Below are positions 42,577 through 52,958 of a stretch of DNA of 64,000 nt, in pieces. Below the pieces are notes generated by a model that ran no database searches, was not told the DNA's origin, and saw only the letters and a list, made by a program, of their open reading frames with translations. The stretch is taken from contig NZ_CP118225.1 in assembly GCF_028768465.1 (NCBI RefSeq), positions 3,825,001 through 3,889,000 of the forward strand. Reading direction: 5' to 3'. Each line of letters opens with the position of its first letter. Within the stretch, counting starts at the first letter, position 1. Made by a program: the position numbers and the translations under genes. This stretch comes from Rhodopirellula sp. P2 (lineage in GTDB: Bacteria; Planctomycetota; Planctomycetia; Pirellulales; Pirellulaceae).

Positions 42577-45393
42577 TCAGGAGTTCGCTGCTTCTCTTTC
42601 GAACAAGCAAATGCGAGCGTGGTTGGGCAGCAATCCATCGGTCAACGGCTGTCCGAACGCTTCCATCGAATCGGCGAGCAACCGCCAGGATCCAGGCGAG
42701 TCTTCCATCGGTTTGGCCGGCAGCGGTTGGACGGTCGCTGCTTCCTGGGAGGCCTCTTCTTCCTGCAGAGGTGAGAGGCGGACCATGACCTGCAACGCCT
42801 CGTCCGGTGTTTGGTAGCTGAGCGAGTAGAGGTTGATCTCGCGGTTGACGTCGACGTGAAAGTGGTCCGGTGACAAGAGCCCGGTTTCAACGAAGCGTTT
42901 GCGGATCGAGATCAGGGTCTTGTACCAGTTTCGCATCGTTTCGCTGCCCGATTCCACGCTGCCGATCACGGAGGACCGCATGGCGGCTTCGTCGGTGGGG
43001 AGCACCCCGTCGCTCCAATCGTGCTGGGGGTAATCGCGTTTGCGACCTCGGACCACCGCCCGTTGCAAGCGCGGGTCGCCAAAGTCAACGAAGAACTGAA
43101 ACGGGTTGGGGGAGGCGAATTCTTCTCCCATGAACAGCATCGGAATGGATGGCAGCAGGATCGCCAGCGTCACGGCGGCGGCCTGCGTCTCCGGTGAGGT
43201 CAGTTGGTGCAATCGCATGCCGGTCGGATGATTGCCGATGAAGTCGTGGTTTTGGATGCAGACGATGGACGACTGAGTGTTGATGCGTGGCAGCATTGCG
43301 TCTGTGTCCAAGGTGGTTTCCGACTCACGTCCTCGGTCGCCTCGGACGTCGCCAGCAAACACGAATCCACGCCGAAGCGTTTGTTCCAAGTCGCTGCCTG
43401 GCGAGTAAATTCGATGCGTGAGTTGTTCGCCCGGCCGAACAGTCGCGAACATGCTGTGGACATAGTCATCGCTCCACTGTGCGTCGAATCCGGTGCCGCC
43501 TTCGCTGAGTGGTTTGACCATCGCGGCATCGTAGACGTTGGTCTCGGCGATCAGCCAGACGCGACGGCCGACTTGGTCGGACCAACGCCGAATCTCTTCG
43601 CTCATCTGAGTCGTGATGTGTTTCTCCGAGTCGTCTTTCATGCAGTGAATGGCATCCACTCTCAGACCATCCAAGTTGTATTCGTTGAGCCACATGATCG
43701 CGTTGTCGATCACAAACCGACGAACGATGTCACCTCGTTTGGGATCATCGAAATTCGGGGCTGCTCCCCAGACGGTGTTGTGTTTGCGAGAGGTGTAAGG
43801 ACCGAATTCAGACCAGTAGTTGCCTTCCGGACCGAAGTGGTTGTAAACCACATCGACCATCATCAGCAGCCCGCGGGTGTGCGCGGCGTCGATGAGTTGT
43901 CGGAACTCATCGGGAGTTCCGAACGCCGTCATCGGAGCGTACCAATGTGTTCCGTCGTATCCCCAGTTCCAGCGACCGGCGCACGCAGCAATCGGCATCA
44001 ATTCAATGGCCGTGATTCCCAGGTCGACCAATTCGTCCAAGCGTTCGATGGCGGAGAGATAGGTTCCTTGCTCGGTGAACGTGCCCAGGTGCATCTCGTA
44101 GATGATCAGTTCATCCAATGCGTCGGCAGCTGAATCGGCTGTTGGTTGAAAGGGGAACTGAGTGGCGACAATCGCGGAAGGGCCATGGACACCTTCGGGT
44201 TGGAAACGCGATGCCGGGTCAGGAAGGGCATGCAACAGCATGTCGGCCGTCAGTTTGGTTGCCTCGTCATCGAACGCCTTGGCGTGTTCATCGCGAACGA
44301 ATCGGAATTGGTACCGGGTGCCATCCGTGACCCCGTCGACGATGGCATGATGAAAGCCTCGGTCTTGGCGTTGCATTCGGAACAGTTGGTTGGGAAGCAC
44401 TTCCAGGACCACTCGTTTTTGCTTGGGAGCCCACAACGTGAACTCGGCTCGGTTGGCGCCAATCAGTCGGGCTCCCCAGGGGATCGATTCAGGCAGCACT
44501 GCCGGGTTTGGTTCCGCCGGACTGTCTTCGGCAGGCGAATCAAACAGTCCAAACCAACGCGCGCCCTCCAGGACTCCTGACGTGCTGGTTCCACGCGCCA
44601 ACTTCAGTCGATCCACCCAGCCCGAAGCGTGATGCGTGTCGGCAATCTGGCGAGCGATCTGGCGGTCGGCGTTGCCAACCACCACCGCTCGATAGCCAGC
44701 AATGAGTGCCGCGGTGTCGTTGCCCGAGTCGCCGCAGAACACGATCTGCTCTGGTTGCAAATCGTTTTGTTCACACCACCACTGCAACGCGAAGGCCTTG
44801 GAGGCTCCGTGAGGCAAGACGTCGACCAAGCCATCGTTGTTGAACGGGTCGATGCTGCTGACGATGCTGCATGGAAGTTCGTGCAGTTTGAGATACGCTT
44901 CGACCGCGTTGTGGCAAGCGTCCAGTTGGTCGGCGGGAACGTAGTAGCTCCACTTGTGGCGGCCTTGCTTGAACGACTCTTGCAAGGTGAAGTCGTCCAG
45001 TTCGGCGATTGCTTGCCGATGTTTCTCCACCTCGATGTCACCGAGGACTTCATCGAGCAGTTCTTCGTAGGCGGATTGGAGCACGTAGTCGCCCTCCGTG
45101 TCCCGGCGATAAATGCTGACACCAACGTCACACAGAATCCATTCTGGTTTGGGCAAGTCGAATTCGCCGATGGCGTTTCGCACTGAGTCGAAATGGCGTC
45201 CGGTGACAAAAACCAGGGGGATTTCGTTGGCCTGCAGCAACTCCCGAATTTGTCCCATCGACACTATGGCGGCATCGTCCCCTTCGAGAGGCAGGAACGT
45301 CCCATCCAAATCCGTTGCCAAGACTTTGGGTGGCAAGGACGTCATGGAAACGGTTCGTGCAGGACTGGGGTTGGATGCGATCGTGGAATTCAT
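42577..45393 (-). CDS. Fusion: HAD (sucrose-phosphate-phosphatase-like) and maltooligosyltrehalose trehalohydrolase (TreZ-like GH13)
   Basis: A 938-residue cytoplasmic protein of two enzymes. Residues ~24-280 are an HAD phosphatase of sucrose-phosphatase type: LATDLDGTFLPL (nucleophile D28, D30), VFVTGRH (T64), K199 in HGASKAF, and FCGDSGNDTAAL (D222). Residues ~305-920 are GH13 of TreZ/GlgB type: ARLIGANRAEFTLWAPKQKR (CBM48-like), the barrel strand MMVDVVYNHFGPEGN, nucleophile region LDGLRVDAIHCMKDDSEKH, the acid/base glutamate in VWLIAETNVYDAAM, and IQNHDFIGNHPTG. No treY is in the window. It lies divergent from fructokinase, SPS-SPP and amylosucrase (79-base gap). The natural substrates of either half are inferred. 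Confidence 0.88.
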   Translation of the reverse strand: MNSTIASNPSPARTVSMTSLPPKVLATDLDGTFLPLEGDDAAIVSMGQIRELLQANEIPLVFVTGRHFDSVRNAIGEFDLPKPEWILCDVGVSIYRRDTEGDYVLQSAYEELLDEVLGDIEVEKHRQAIAELDDFTLQESFKQGRHKWSYYVPADQLDACHNAVEAYLKLHELPCSIVSSIDPFNNDGLVDVLPHGASKAFALQWWCEQNDLQPEQIVFCGDSGNDTAALIAGYRAVVVGNADRQIARQIADTHHASGWVDRLKLARGTSTSGVLEGARWFGLFDSPAEDSPAEPNPAVLPESIPWGARLIGANRAEFTLWAPKQKRVVLEVLPNQLFRMQRQDRGFHHAIVDGVTDGTRYQFRFVRDEHAKAFDDEATKLTADMLLHALPDPASRFQPEGVHGPSAIVATQFPFQPTADSAADALDELIIYEMHLGTFTEQGTYLSAIERLDELVDLGITAIELMPIAACAGRWNWGYDGTHWYAPMTAFGTPDEFRQLIDAAHTRGLLMMVDVVYNHFGPEGNYWSEFGPYTSRKHNTVWGAAPNFDDPKRGDIVRRFVIDNAIMWLNEYNLDGLRVDAIHCMKDDSEKHITTQMSEEIRRWSDQVGRRVWLIAETNVYDAAMVKPLSEGGTGFDAQWSDDYVHSMFATVRPGEQLTHRIYSPGSDLEQTLRRGFVFAGDVRGDRGRESETTLDTDAMLPRINTQSSIVCIQNHDFIGNHPTGMRLHQLTSPETQAAAVTLAILLPSIPMLFMGEEFASPNPFQFFVDFGDPRLQRAVVRGRKRDYPQHDWSDGVLPTDEAAMRSSVIGSVESGSETMRNWYKTLISIRKRFVETGLLSPDHFHVDVNREINLYSLSYQTPDEALQVMVRLSPLQEEEASQEAATVQPLPAKPMEDSPGSWRLLADSMEAFGQPLTDGLLPNHARICLFEREAANS

Positions 45394-45472
45394 CGTGTAA
45401 GATTAAGCGGTGTCGCGTGAGGATGATGTTTCGATTTTCAATCAGTTCGCTTCTCCAGGATTACAACGCACG

Positions 45473-46501
45473 ATGACCGATTCGTCGATTGCCCGCAGTC
45501 AAGATCATCCGGCAGGCGTTGCAATCATCGTGGGTGAAGTGCTTTGGGATTGTTTCCCCGATCGTCAAGTTCTTGGCGGTGCGCCGCTGAATGTGGCGTG
45601 GAATTTGGCTGGCTTCGGACTGCAGCCGTTGTTCGTCAGCGCCGTGGGCGATGACGATCTCGGCCACGAGATTCTTCGACGGATGCGTCAGTGGGGATTG
45701 TCCACCGAAGCCGTCGCTGTTCTGCCGGGCGTTCCCACCGGCACCGTCGCTGTGACGCTTGATCATGGCGAGCCACAATACGAAATCGTTCGTGGCGTGG
45801 CCTACGACCAGATTCCTATGCCCAACGATTCAGTGTTGGCGTCGATCAAGAATCGGATTCGCGAAGCCACCCGACAAGGTCTCCCGTCGTTGCTGTATCA
45901 CGGGACATTGGCTTACCGAAGTCCAGCCAATCGAGAAACCATTCATCGCCTCCGGGAACACTTTGCGGGCGACAAAGCCACCCAGCTTGAGGTGTTCTTT
46001 GACATCAATGTTCGCAAGCCGCACTACGACGTGGCTTGGTTGGATGACCTGATGCCGGGTGCGGGGTTGGTCAAATTGAACGAAGACGAAATGAGCGACT
46101 TGGCCGGTCGTCAATTGTCCAGTGCTGACGATCGACGAGCAGCGGCACGCGAATTGCTTGATAAATACAGCAATCTCAATTGCTTGCTGGTGACGCTCGG
46201 CGCGGACGGTGCGGAGTGTCATTTGAGCGAATCCAGCCAATCCGATAGCAGCGGTGATGCGAAACCGCTCACCGTGGCTGCTCCGGAACCAGATCCGCTG
46301 ATCGATCCGGTCGGTGCCGGAGACGCGTTTGCGTCGGTGGTGATCGCCGGGCATTTGAGAAATCTTCCGGTCGAGCCAACCCTGAACCGTGCGACTCAGT
46401 TTGCATCTCAGGTGTGTGGTTTGCCGGGAGCGACGAGCGACGAGACCAGTTTTTACCGGATTGATTTCACCGGGGATCCCCAACGCGTTCCGGATGATTG
46501 A
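45473..46501 (+). CDS. PfkB-family fructokinase
   Basis: A 342-residue ribokinase-family kinase. Landmarks: [20 protein letters not shown] (GG substrate motif), [56 protein letters not shown], and the catalytic [13 protein letters not shown] near the C-terminus. Neighbouring sucrose genes favour fructose as substrate, giving fructose-6-phosphate. The start at 45473 was chosen as homology begins soon after. SPS-SPP starts 41 bases after its stop, so it heads the operon. Confidence 0.93.
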   Translation: MTDSSIARSQDHPAGVAIIVGEVLWDCFPDRQVLGGAPLNVAWNLAGFGLQPLFVSAVGDDDLGHEILRRMRQWGLSTEAVAVLPGVPTGTVAVTLDHGEPQYEIVRGVAYDQIPMPNDSVLASIKNRIREATRQGLPSLLYHGTLAYRSPANRETIHRLREHFAGDKATQLEVFFDINVRKPHYDVAWLDDLMPGAGLVKLNEDEMSDLAGRQLSSADDRRAAARELLDKYSNLNCLLVTLGADGAECHLSESSQSDSSGDAKPLTVAAPEPDPLIDPVGAGDAFASVVIAGHLRNLPVEPTLNRATQFASQVCGLPGATSDETSFYRIDFTGDPQRVPDD

Positions 46502-46542
46502 ACGCAACCTGCGGGCCCGGCCCTTCTATCGACAGGAATGCT

Positions 46543-48858
46543 ATGAGTATGCCCGCCAGCGGGACACTTCGCGTCACTTTGCTGAGTTTGCACGGACTGA
46601 TCCGTGCTCGAGATCCCGAGCTTGGACGAGACGCGGACACGGGAGGACAGATCAAATACGTTCTCGAATTAGCGGAAGAGCTTTCGCGTCGAGAAGAAAT
46701 TGAATCCGTGGAATTGGTCACGCGGCAAATCTTCGACGAGCGGGTCGGGCCGGACTACGCCCAAGTCGAAGAGGTCATCAATCCAAAAGCGAAAATCGTT
46801 CGGGTGCCGTTTGGCCCCAAACGATATCTCCGCAAAGAGGGGCTCTGGCCATATTTGGAGACCTTCATTGATCAGATGTTGGGGCACTACCGGCGAGTTG
46901 GTTTGCCCGATTTGATCCACGGGCACTACGCTGACGCGGGTTACGCGGGCGGGCAACTGGCTCGTCTTCTGCATGTCCCCTATGTCTTCACCGGACACTC
47001 CCTAGGGCGGGTCAAACGCCAGCGTTTGATTGCGGCATCCCAAGAATCCAAGGCTCCCAAGCCGCCTCGCGATTTGGACAAAAAGTTCAAGTTCACGGTT
47101 CGGGAAGAAGCGGAAGAGTTCGCGCTCGAGACCGCTTCGCTGGTGATCACCAGCACTGGTCAAGAAGTCGAGGAACAGTACGCGATTTACGATCACTACC
47201 AACCCGATCGGATGGAAGTCATCCCGCCGGGCGTCGATCTCAAGCAGTTCCACCCGGTCGACGAGTCGGAGCCGCTGCCACGGATTCATGACCTGCTCAC
47301 GCCTTTTTTGAAGGACTCCGAAAAGCCGATGGTGGTCGCCATGGCTCGTCCGGACGAACGCAAAAACATTGAAATGTTGGTTCGAGTGTTTGGCGAGAAT
47401 CCCAAGTTTCGCGAAATGGCGAACTTGGTCCTCGTGCTTGGTTCACGAGAAGACCTTCGCGAGATGCCCTCTGGCCAGCGTCGAGTTCTCACCAACGTGT
47501 TGCATCTGATTGATGTTTACAACTTGTACGGTCACGTTGCGTACCCGAAGTCGCATCGTCCCAGCGATGTGCCGGAGTTGTATCGTCTGACCGCCCGACG
47601 CAAGGGGATTTTCGTCAACCCCGCACTGACGGAGCCGTTTGGATTGACGCTTTTGGAAGCCGCTGCCAGTGGGGTTCCGATCGTTGCCACCAATGATGGT
47701 GGCCCGAGCGATATCATCGCCAATTGCCAAAACGGGTTGCTCATCGATCCGCTTTCCCCGGAGGAAATCGATCACGCTTTGATGCGAGGTTTGACCGAAC
47801 CTGAGCAGTGGAAAACGTGGTCCGAAAATGGCATCGAAGGGTCTCGAACGCACTACAGTTGGGGCAACCACGTCGATCGATACTTGCGAGACGTGACCGA
47901 GATCATCGAGCAGTCCGCCACTCCCGCGTTGGCACAATCCGTTGGCCGAACGACGCGTCGACTGCCTGAGTTCGACCGCATCATCATGACGGACCTCGAC
48001 AACACGTTGACAGGTGACGACGACGCGTTGGCTGACTTTGTTGACCTGTTGAACACAGCGGGGCGAGACATCGGGTTTGGGATCGACACCGGGCGGTCTC
48101 TCGACGAAGCGATGGCGTTGATCACCAAGCTCAATTTGCCGCGTCCGGATGTTCTGTCGGCCGCCGTGGGAACGGAACTGTATTACGGCCAAGACCTCAC
48201 GCCCGACCTTTCGTGGCGAAAGCAGATCAAGCACCACTGGCAGCCCCAGTTGGTGCATGAAGTGCTGGACGATGTGCCGGGGTTGTTTCTGCAGCCGGAG
48301 AAGGACCAAACCGAATTCAAAATCAGTTATCGGATTGACCCAGAAGCTTCGCCGGCAGTCGCACAAATCCGCAAAATGCTTCGTTCGGCGGGACTTCGTG
48401 TGAAAGTCGTGTTGTCGTTGGGATCGTTTTTAGACATCATCCCGCTCCGCGGCGGCAGCGAACTGTCGTTGCGGCACCTCGCTTATCGCTGGGGTTTTGA
48501 ACCGGAGCGATTGCTGGTCGCGGGTGACTGCGGCAATGACGAAGGCATGCTGAAGGGCGGCACACTGGGCGTCGTCGTGGGGAATTACAGTCCCGAGCTC
48601 GACAAGCTGCGTCGATTGCCACGGATTTACTTCGCCGAAGGACATCACGCTCGCGGGATCATGGAAGGGATCGAGTACTACGATTTCCTGAACCACATCC
48701 GGATTCCGAACGATCGGATCGAGCACGAGCCTGGGAAGCACCGGACCAGCGAAACGGCGGGCGAGGAATCCAACGAACAACATGACGAACAATCCGCAGG
48801 CGAAATGAATGACGACCCTCACCAACGTCAATCTTCCGAAACCGCCACGGCATCCTGA
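46543..48858 (+). CDS. Fused sucrose-phosphate synthase and sucrose-phosphate phosphatase
   Basis: A 771-residue fusion. N-terminal GT4 sucrose-phosphate synthase (~1-460): [53 protein letters not shown], and the EX7E donor motif in [20 protein letters not shown]-terminal HAD sucrose-phosphatase (~480-740): [17 protein letters not shown] (nucleophile Asp), [12 protein letters not shown], and [12 protein letters not shown]. The fusion converts UDP-glucose and F6P to sucrose without releasing the phosphate ester. The ATG at 46543 has a good ACAGGA 5 bases upstream. The charged C-terminal tail ([20 protein letters not shown]) is not conserved-looking. It is followed by amylosucrase after 25 bases. 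Confidence 0.94.
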   Translation: MSMPASGTLRVTLLSLHGLIRARDPELGRDADTGGQIKYVLELAEELSRREEIESVELVTRQIFDERVGPDYAQVEEVINPKAKIVRVPFGPKRYLRKEGLWPYLETFIDQMLGHYRRVGLPDLIHGHYADAGYAGGQLARLLHVPYVFTGHSLGRVKRQRLIAASQESKAPKPPRDLDKKFKFTVREEAEEFALETASLVITSTGQEVEEQYAIYDHYQPDRMEVIPPGVDLKQFHPVDESEPLPRIHDLLTPFLKDSEKPMVVAMARPDERKNIEMLVRVFGENPKFREMANLVLVLGSREDLREMPSGQRRVLTNVLHLIDVYNLYGHVAYPKSHRPSDVPELYRLTARRKGIFVNPALTEPFGLTLLEAAASGVPIVATNDGGPSDIIANCQNGLLIDPLSPEEIDHALMRGLTEPEQWKTWSENGIEGSRTHYSWGNHVDRYLRDVTEIIEQSATPALAQSVGRTTRRLPEFDRIIMTDLDNTLTGDDDALADFVDLLNTAGRDIGFGIDTGRSLDEAMALITKLNLPRPDVLSAAVGTELYYGQDLTPDLSWRKQIKHHWQPQLVHEVLDDVPGLFLQPEKDQTEFKISYRIDPEASPAVAQIRKMLRSAGLRVKVVLSLGSFLDIIPLRGGSELSLRHLAYRWGFEPERLLVAGDCGNDEGMLKGGTLGVVVGNYSPELDKLRRLPRIYFAEGHHARGIMEGIEYYDFLNHIRIPNDRIEHEPGKHRTSETAGEESNEQHDEQSAGEMNDDPHQRQSSETATAS

Positions 48859-48883
48859 TTCAGCCCCCGGTCCAGCAGAAACC

Positions 48884-50866
48884 ATGAACGCAACGCACAC
48901 CAATGCGCTGATGCACGCGGTTCGCAATGGCGTGAAGGATTCGCGGGCGCAAAGTGCGCTGAATCGTTTGCTGCCACGACTGGAATCGTTTTGGGAGGTC
49001 GAAAACGTCTCTCAAAGAGAAGCCGACGAAATTCAATTGCGAATCGTTCAGCACTGGGATGACCTGTTTGGTCATCTGGTGCACTTGTACGGCGATCAGT
49101 GGGATTTCTTTTATCACCTTGAACAGATCCTGCTCACAATCATTCGGGGCTGGCGGATGCGCCCGGAACCGTTGAAAAAGGACGATGAAAACCGGATCAA
49201 CAATCCGGAGTGGTACCAGTCGGAGAAGTTGGTTGGCGGAGCGTTGTATGTGGACTTGTTCAGCGAGAACCTTGGTGAATTGCGGAAGCAGATCCCGTAC
49301 TTCCAAGATCTCGGGCTGACCTATCTGCACCTGATGCCTCTGTTTGCAGTGCGTCCCGGCAACAATGACGGGGGATACGCGATCAGCAATTATCGCAGCG
49401 TCGATCCGCGTGTCGGAACAATCGATGATTTGCGTCTGCTGGCCGCAGACCTTCGTGAAGCGGGCATCTTGTTGGTGCTGGACTTTGTGTTCAATCACAC
49501 CGCCGATGATCACTACTGGGCACAGCAGGCACAGTCCGGAAACGAAGAGTATCAGAAGTACTACTTCATCTTCCCTGATCGCAGCGTGCCGGATCAATAT
49601 GAGCGGACGCTACGTGAAATCTTTCCCACCGTCCGTCGTGGGAACTTCACCTGGCATGATGGCATGCAGCAGTGGGTGTGGACCACGTTCAATAGCTTTC
49701 AGTGGGATTTGAATTATCGAAACCCTGACGTCTTCCGAGCGATGTTGTCGGAGATGTTGTTCATCGCCAACACCGGCGTCGACCTGTTGCGACTCGACGC
49801 GGTTGCGTTCATCTGGAAGCAAATGGGAACGAATTGTGAGAATCTTCCCGAAGCCCACACATTGATTCGTGCTTTCAATTCTTGCGTCCGAATCGCAGCC
49901 CCGGGATTGGTTTTCAAAAGCGAAGCCATTGTTCACCCCGATGACGTGGTCCGGTACATCAGTCACAAGGAATGCCAGACGTCGTACAACCCAACGCTGA
50001 TGGCGCTGATGTGGGAGTCGCTCGCAGCTCGCGACACAAAGCTCCTGCGGCGTTCGCTTTCGCGGCGTCACAAGTTGCCCGAGCGGACCACATGGGTGAA
50101 CTACCTCCGCTGCCATGACGACATTGGTTGGACGTTTGACGATGCGGACGCTGCGGCGGTTGGCATTGAAGCGTTCGGGCATCGCCAGTTCCTGAATGCG
50201 TTTTACACCGGCCAATTCGAAGGCTCCTTCGCTCGCGGGGTCCCGTTTCAGCACAATCCTGAAAACGGTGACATGCGGATCAGCGGCACGCTGGCTTCGC
50301 TCGCGGGGTTGGAGCAAGCGATTGAAGCGGATCGCGATGATTGGAAGGAACTTGCAATCCGCCGGATCCTGTTGCTCAACGCGATGATGCTCAGTGTCGG
50401 CGGAATTCCGCTGGTTTACTTGGGCGAAGAGTGGGGAGCACTGAATGATTACGACTTCGTCAAAGATCCTGCCAAAGCCGGGGACACCCGTTGGGTTCAC
50501 CGGCCGAAGATGCAGTGGAAGTTCTTGGACGAACTGGGAGACGACGGCTCCATCCGAGGTCGCATTTATCGATCGATTCGCAAGCTGATTGCGATTCGCA
50601 AGATGACACCCGCGTTTGGTGGCTTGGACATGGAGTTGTTGATTCTCGAATCGTCTCACCTGCTCGGTTACGTCCGGCAACACGAAGGCAATCGCGTGAT
50701 TGTGGTCGCGAACTTCTGTGAGCATCCGCAGCAGATCGACAGCAATCGACTTCGGACGGCCGGAATGGGACGCTTCTTCGAAGACCTGTACTCCGGTCAG
50801 ACCATCACCACATCGCACCCGCTGGAGTTGGGGCCTTACGAGTTCATGTGGCTGCACCGCGTTTGA
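48884..50866 (+). CDS. Amylosucrase (GH13_4)
   Basis: A 660-residue GH13 enzyme that transfers glucose from sucrose to an alpha-1,4-glucan, releasing fructose. It matches amylosucrase closely: [35 protein letters not shown], nucleophile region [19 protein letters not shown], acid/base [15 protein letters not shown], and the transition-state residues in [14 protein letters not shown]. Length fits the family. It follows SPS-SPP, so newly made sucrose can be stored, used for glucan synthesis and returned as fructose via the fructokinase upstream. The start at 48884 was chosen over an overlapping upstream GTG. Its stop is immediately next to the queA stop on the other strand. Confidence 0.95.
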   Translation: MNATHTNALMHAVRNGVKDSRAQSALNRLLPRLESFWEVENVSQREADEIQLRIVQHWDDLFGHLVHLYGDQWDFFYHLEQILLTIIRGWRMRPEPLKKDDENRINNPEWYQSEKLVGGALYVDLFSENLGELRKQIPYFQDLGLTYLHLMPLFAVRPGNNDGGYAISNYRSVDPRVGTIDDLRLLAADLREAGILLVLDFVFNHTADDHYWAQQAQSGNEEYQKYYFIFPDRSVPDQYERTLREIFPTVRRGNFTWHDGMQQWVWTTFNSFQWDLNYRNPDVFRAMLSEMLFIANTGVDLLRLDAVAFIWKQMGTNCENLPEAHTLIRAFNSCVRIAAPGLVFKSEAIVHPDDVVRYISHKECQTSYNPTLMALMWESLAARDTKLLRRSLSRRHKLPERTTWVNYLRCHDDIGWTFDDADAAAVGIEAFGHRQFLNAFYTGQFEGSFARGVPFQHNPENGDMRISGTLASLAGLEQAIEADRDDWKELAIRRILLLNAMMLSVGGIPLVYLGEEWGALNDYDFVKDPAKAGDTRWVHRPKMQWKFLDELGDDGSIRGRIYRSIRKLIAIRKMTPAFGGLDMELLILESSHLLGYVRQHEGNRVIVVANFCEHPQQIDSNRLRTAGMGRFFEDLYSGQTITTSHPLELGPYEFMWLHRV

Positions 50867-51976
50867 TCACACGATCAGCATCGCGTCGCCGTAGCTGAAG
50901 AAGCGGTATTCGTTTTCGATCGCCTCTTGATAGGCTCGGCGAATCAGTTCGTGGCCTGCAAACGCACTGACCAGCACCAGCAGCGAACTCTTGGGCTGGT
51001 GGAAGTTGGTCATCAACGCGTCCACGACGCCGAAGCGATACGGCGGTTTGATGAAGATGTCCGTTGCTCCGGTCCATGTTTCCGCGACCCCGCGCCCGTC
51101 AGATTTATTTCGATCGGCGACGCAGCTTTCCAAGACCCGGACGCTGGTCGTTCCGATGGCCACGCAGCGCCCGCCACCGCTCCGGCGGTCGTTGATTTGG
51201 GTGACCGCGTCGCTTTCGATGCGGCCCCATTCTTCGTGCATGCGATGCTCGTCGATGTCATCGACTTCGATTGGACGGAAGGTGCCGATGCCGACATGCA
51301 AGGTGACCTCCGCCATCGCCGTTTGCCCTTTGGCGATGTCCGCCAGCAACGACTTGGTGAAGTGCAGTCCCGCGGTGGGGGCGGCAACGCTGGCGGCATC
51401 TTCGGGTTTGCTGCTGGCGAAAACGGTTTGATAGTTGGTGACGTCCGCATCCACCATGTGCCCATCTCGAATGTACGGTGGGATTGGAATGCGGCCGTAG
51501 CGGTCCAGCCATTTTCCAGGCTCGATTGTCTGCGCCGGTCCCGCAAAGAAATCGTTAGGAACAGGTTGGACGAGCAGGTGTCCTTGATCGTCGCGGCCGA
51601 TCACGATCAGTTCTCCACCGGCTCGAGCATCACGGTCATCCAGGGTGATCGTTTCGCCGGTCTGCAGTGTTCCGCGTGTCTTCGTCAGCAGTTCCCAAAC
51701 ACCGGTTGCTCGATCCGACCGCAAGAACAGCCCCTGCCATCGGCCACCGGTTTTCGTTCGGCGTCCAAACAAGCGTGCCGGGACGACTCGCGAATTGTTC
51801 ATCACCATCACGTCTTCGGCTCGAAGCAGCTGCGGGAGGTCTCGAACGTGGTGATGTTCGATCTCGCCGGATGCCCGGTCGATCACCATCAGCCGAGCGT
51901 CGACGCGGTTGAGCAGAGGTTCCTGCGCGATGCGTTCGCGAGGCAATTCGTAGTCGTAGAGATCCAGGGATGGCAT
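50867..51976 (-). CDS. queA: S-adenosylmethionine:tRNA ribosyltransferase-isomerase
   Basis: A 369-residue QueA protein, adding epoxyqueuosine's cyclopentene ring to tRNA using SAM. Landmarks: MPSLDLYDYELPRERIAQEP at the start, LRAEDVMVMNNSRVVPARLF, WLDRYGRIPIPPYIRDG, YQTVFASSKPEDAASVAAPT, GLHFT, VTLHVGIGTFRPI, and the C-terminal ALMTNFHQPKSSLLVLVSAF. The ATG at 51976 fits the family start. It ends exactly where amylosucrase ends (TGA TCA), so the two transcripts converge. Unrelated in function to the sugar genes. Confidence 0.97.
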   Translation of the reverse strand: MPSLDLYDYELPRERIAQEPLLNRVDARLMVIDRASGEIEHHHVRDLPQLLRAEDVMVMNNSRVVPARLFGRRTKTGGRWQGLFLRSDRATGVWELLTKTRGTLQTGETITLDDRDARAGGELIVIGRDDQGHLLVQPVPNDFFAGPAQTIEPGKWLDRYGRIPIPPYIRDGHMVDADVTNYQTVFASSKPEDAASVAAPTAGLHFTKSLLADIAKGQTAMAEVTLHVGIGTFRPIEVDDIDEHRMHEEWGRIESDAVTQINDRRSGGGRCVAIGTTSVRVLESCVADRNKSDGRGVAETWTGATDIFIKPPYRFGVVDALMTNFHQPKSSLLVLVSAFAGHELIRRAYQEAIENEYRFFSYGDAMLIV

Positions 51977-52958
51977 GCGGAAGGACGCGTCCGAGCGGAG
52001 GAAATGGGTTGGAAAGAATCGAGCGACCAGCATAAGGGCGCTGAGCAATTGTCGCGAGCACAGCGAACGAGAGCCCGCTTTTCGTCAAAATGGTAACCCG
52101 ATGCGTGAGCGAGGGACCCAGAGGCTCGTTGCAATGGCACGCGATCCCTCGCTGACGCTTCGGGTTGGGATTCCATCAGCAGGCCGTCACGCGTCGGGTT
52201 TCTATTTCGGCGGGCTTGGAAGCTCATCGTACGGGGACTCGGAATGGGGGGCGTTCGGCGATGGGGCGGCGATCAACTGTCGTCGCTCCGGGACCGGGGG
52301 AGTTGTGTGTCGTGGGCGGATGACCTTGGGATGAAAACCCAAGGCTTTCGGCTTTCGTCGCTCTGCGACTGGCGGTGTGTGTTCGGGGATCGAACAACCG
52401 CGGAGCGGTGGCAGTTGTCAGCCTCGGGTTTTCAACCCGAGGTCTTAGGCGTTACGCCCTGCCTCGACCTGCCGCGGAGCGGCGGCAGTTGGAGAGCGGT
52501 GAGGTGGGGATCGATTGAAAAAGTGAAATTGTAAATTGCAAATTGAAAAATGCCGCAGACGATGTGGGGCCGCGTACCGGGGCACCATTCGGCGGCAATC
52601 ATCGCCCCGGAAGGGGCCGGCTTGCTTAGCTCGGGGCGGAAGCCCCGAGACCGATCACGAAAAACAAAAGGACGCCCCGGATGGGGCCGGCGTGGGGCAT
52701 GTCGCGTGGGCCTCGCTGACGCGTCGGGTTTCCAGGATGTTGACTCGGTGGTGTTGCTGGGGACTGAATCGGAAACGGGGCGGTGCACGCTGGATCCGAC
52801 GCGACCCTCCTGGCGGGAGGGTGGTCTGATTGGGGTGACTTTGCGGGCACCCGAAGGGCTGGTTGTGACGGCTGGCACTCATCTGCCGATCAAAGGGATT
52901 GGATCGTCAGGTGTCATTCGGGGTGGCGCTGGTCTGCTCGTGTTGGCGGAGGGCTGAG
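51977..52958. repeat. Nearly 1 kb of gene-free palindrome-rich sequence
   Basis: No gene is supported. It holds several repeat families. A near-perfect 22-base inverted pair lies at 52095-52116 and 52145-52166 (GCGTGAGCGAGGGA type). CCTTGGGATGAAAACCCAAGG lies near 52325, and CCTCGGGTT/AACCCGAGG near 52425. GC-rich mini-palindromes of the type GCCCCGGAAGGGGC appear around 52600-52715, comparable to GCCCCAACGGGGC motifs inside the MITE at 4685-5011. The last part carries the promoter and GGAGGG ribosome site of the porin gene. Confidence 0.65.

Noticed and set aside
45410-45472. Upstream-extended start of fructokinase
   Set aside because: The extension lies in the shared divergent promoter and adds no family sequence; the ATG at 45473 fits.
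49610-50857. Antisense frame over amylosucrase
   Set aside because: Low-complexity arginine/glutamine-rich composition typical of shadow frames; the sense gene has all catalytic motifs.
52550-52957. 135-residue plus-strand frame before the porin
   Set aside because: It consists of repeat sequence, has no leader or family, and ends at the ribosome binding site of the porin.
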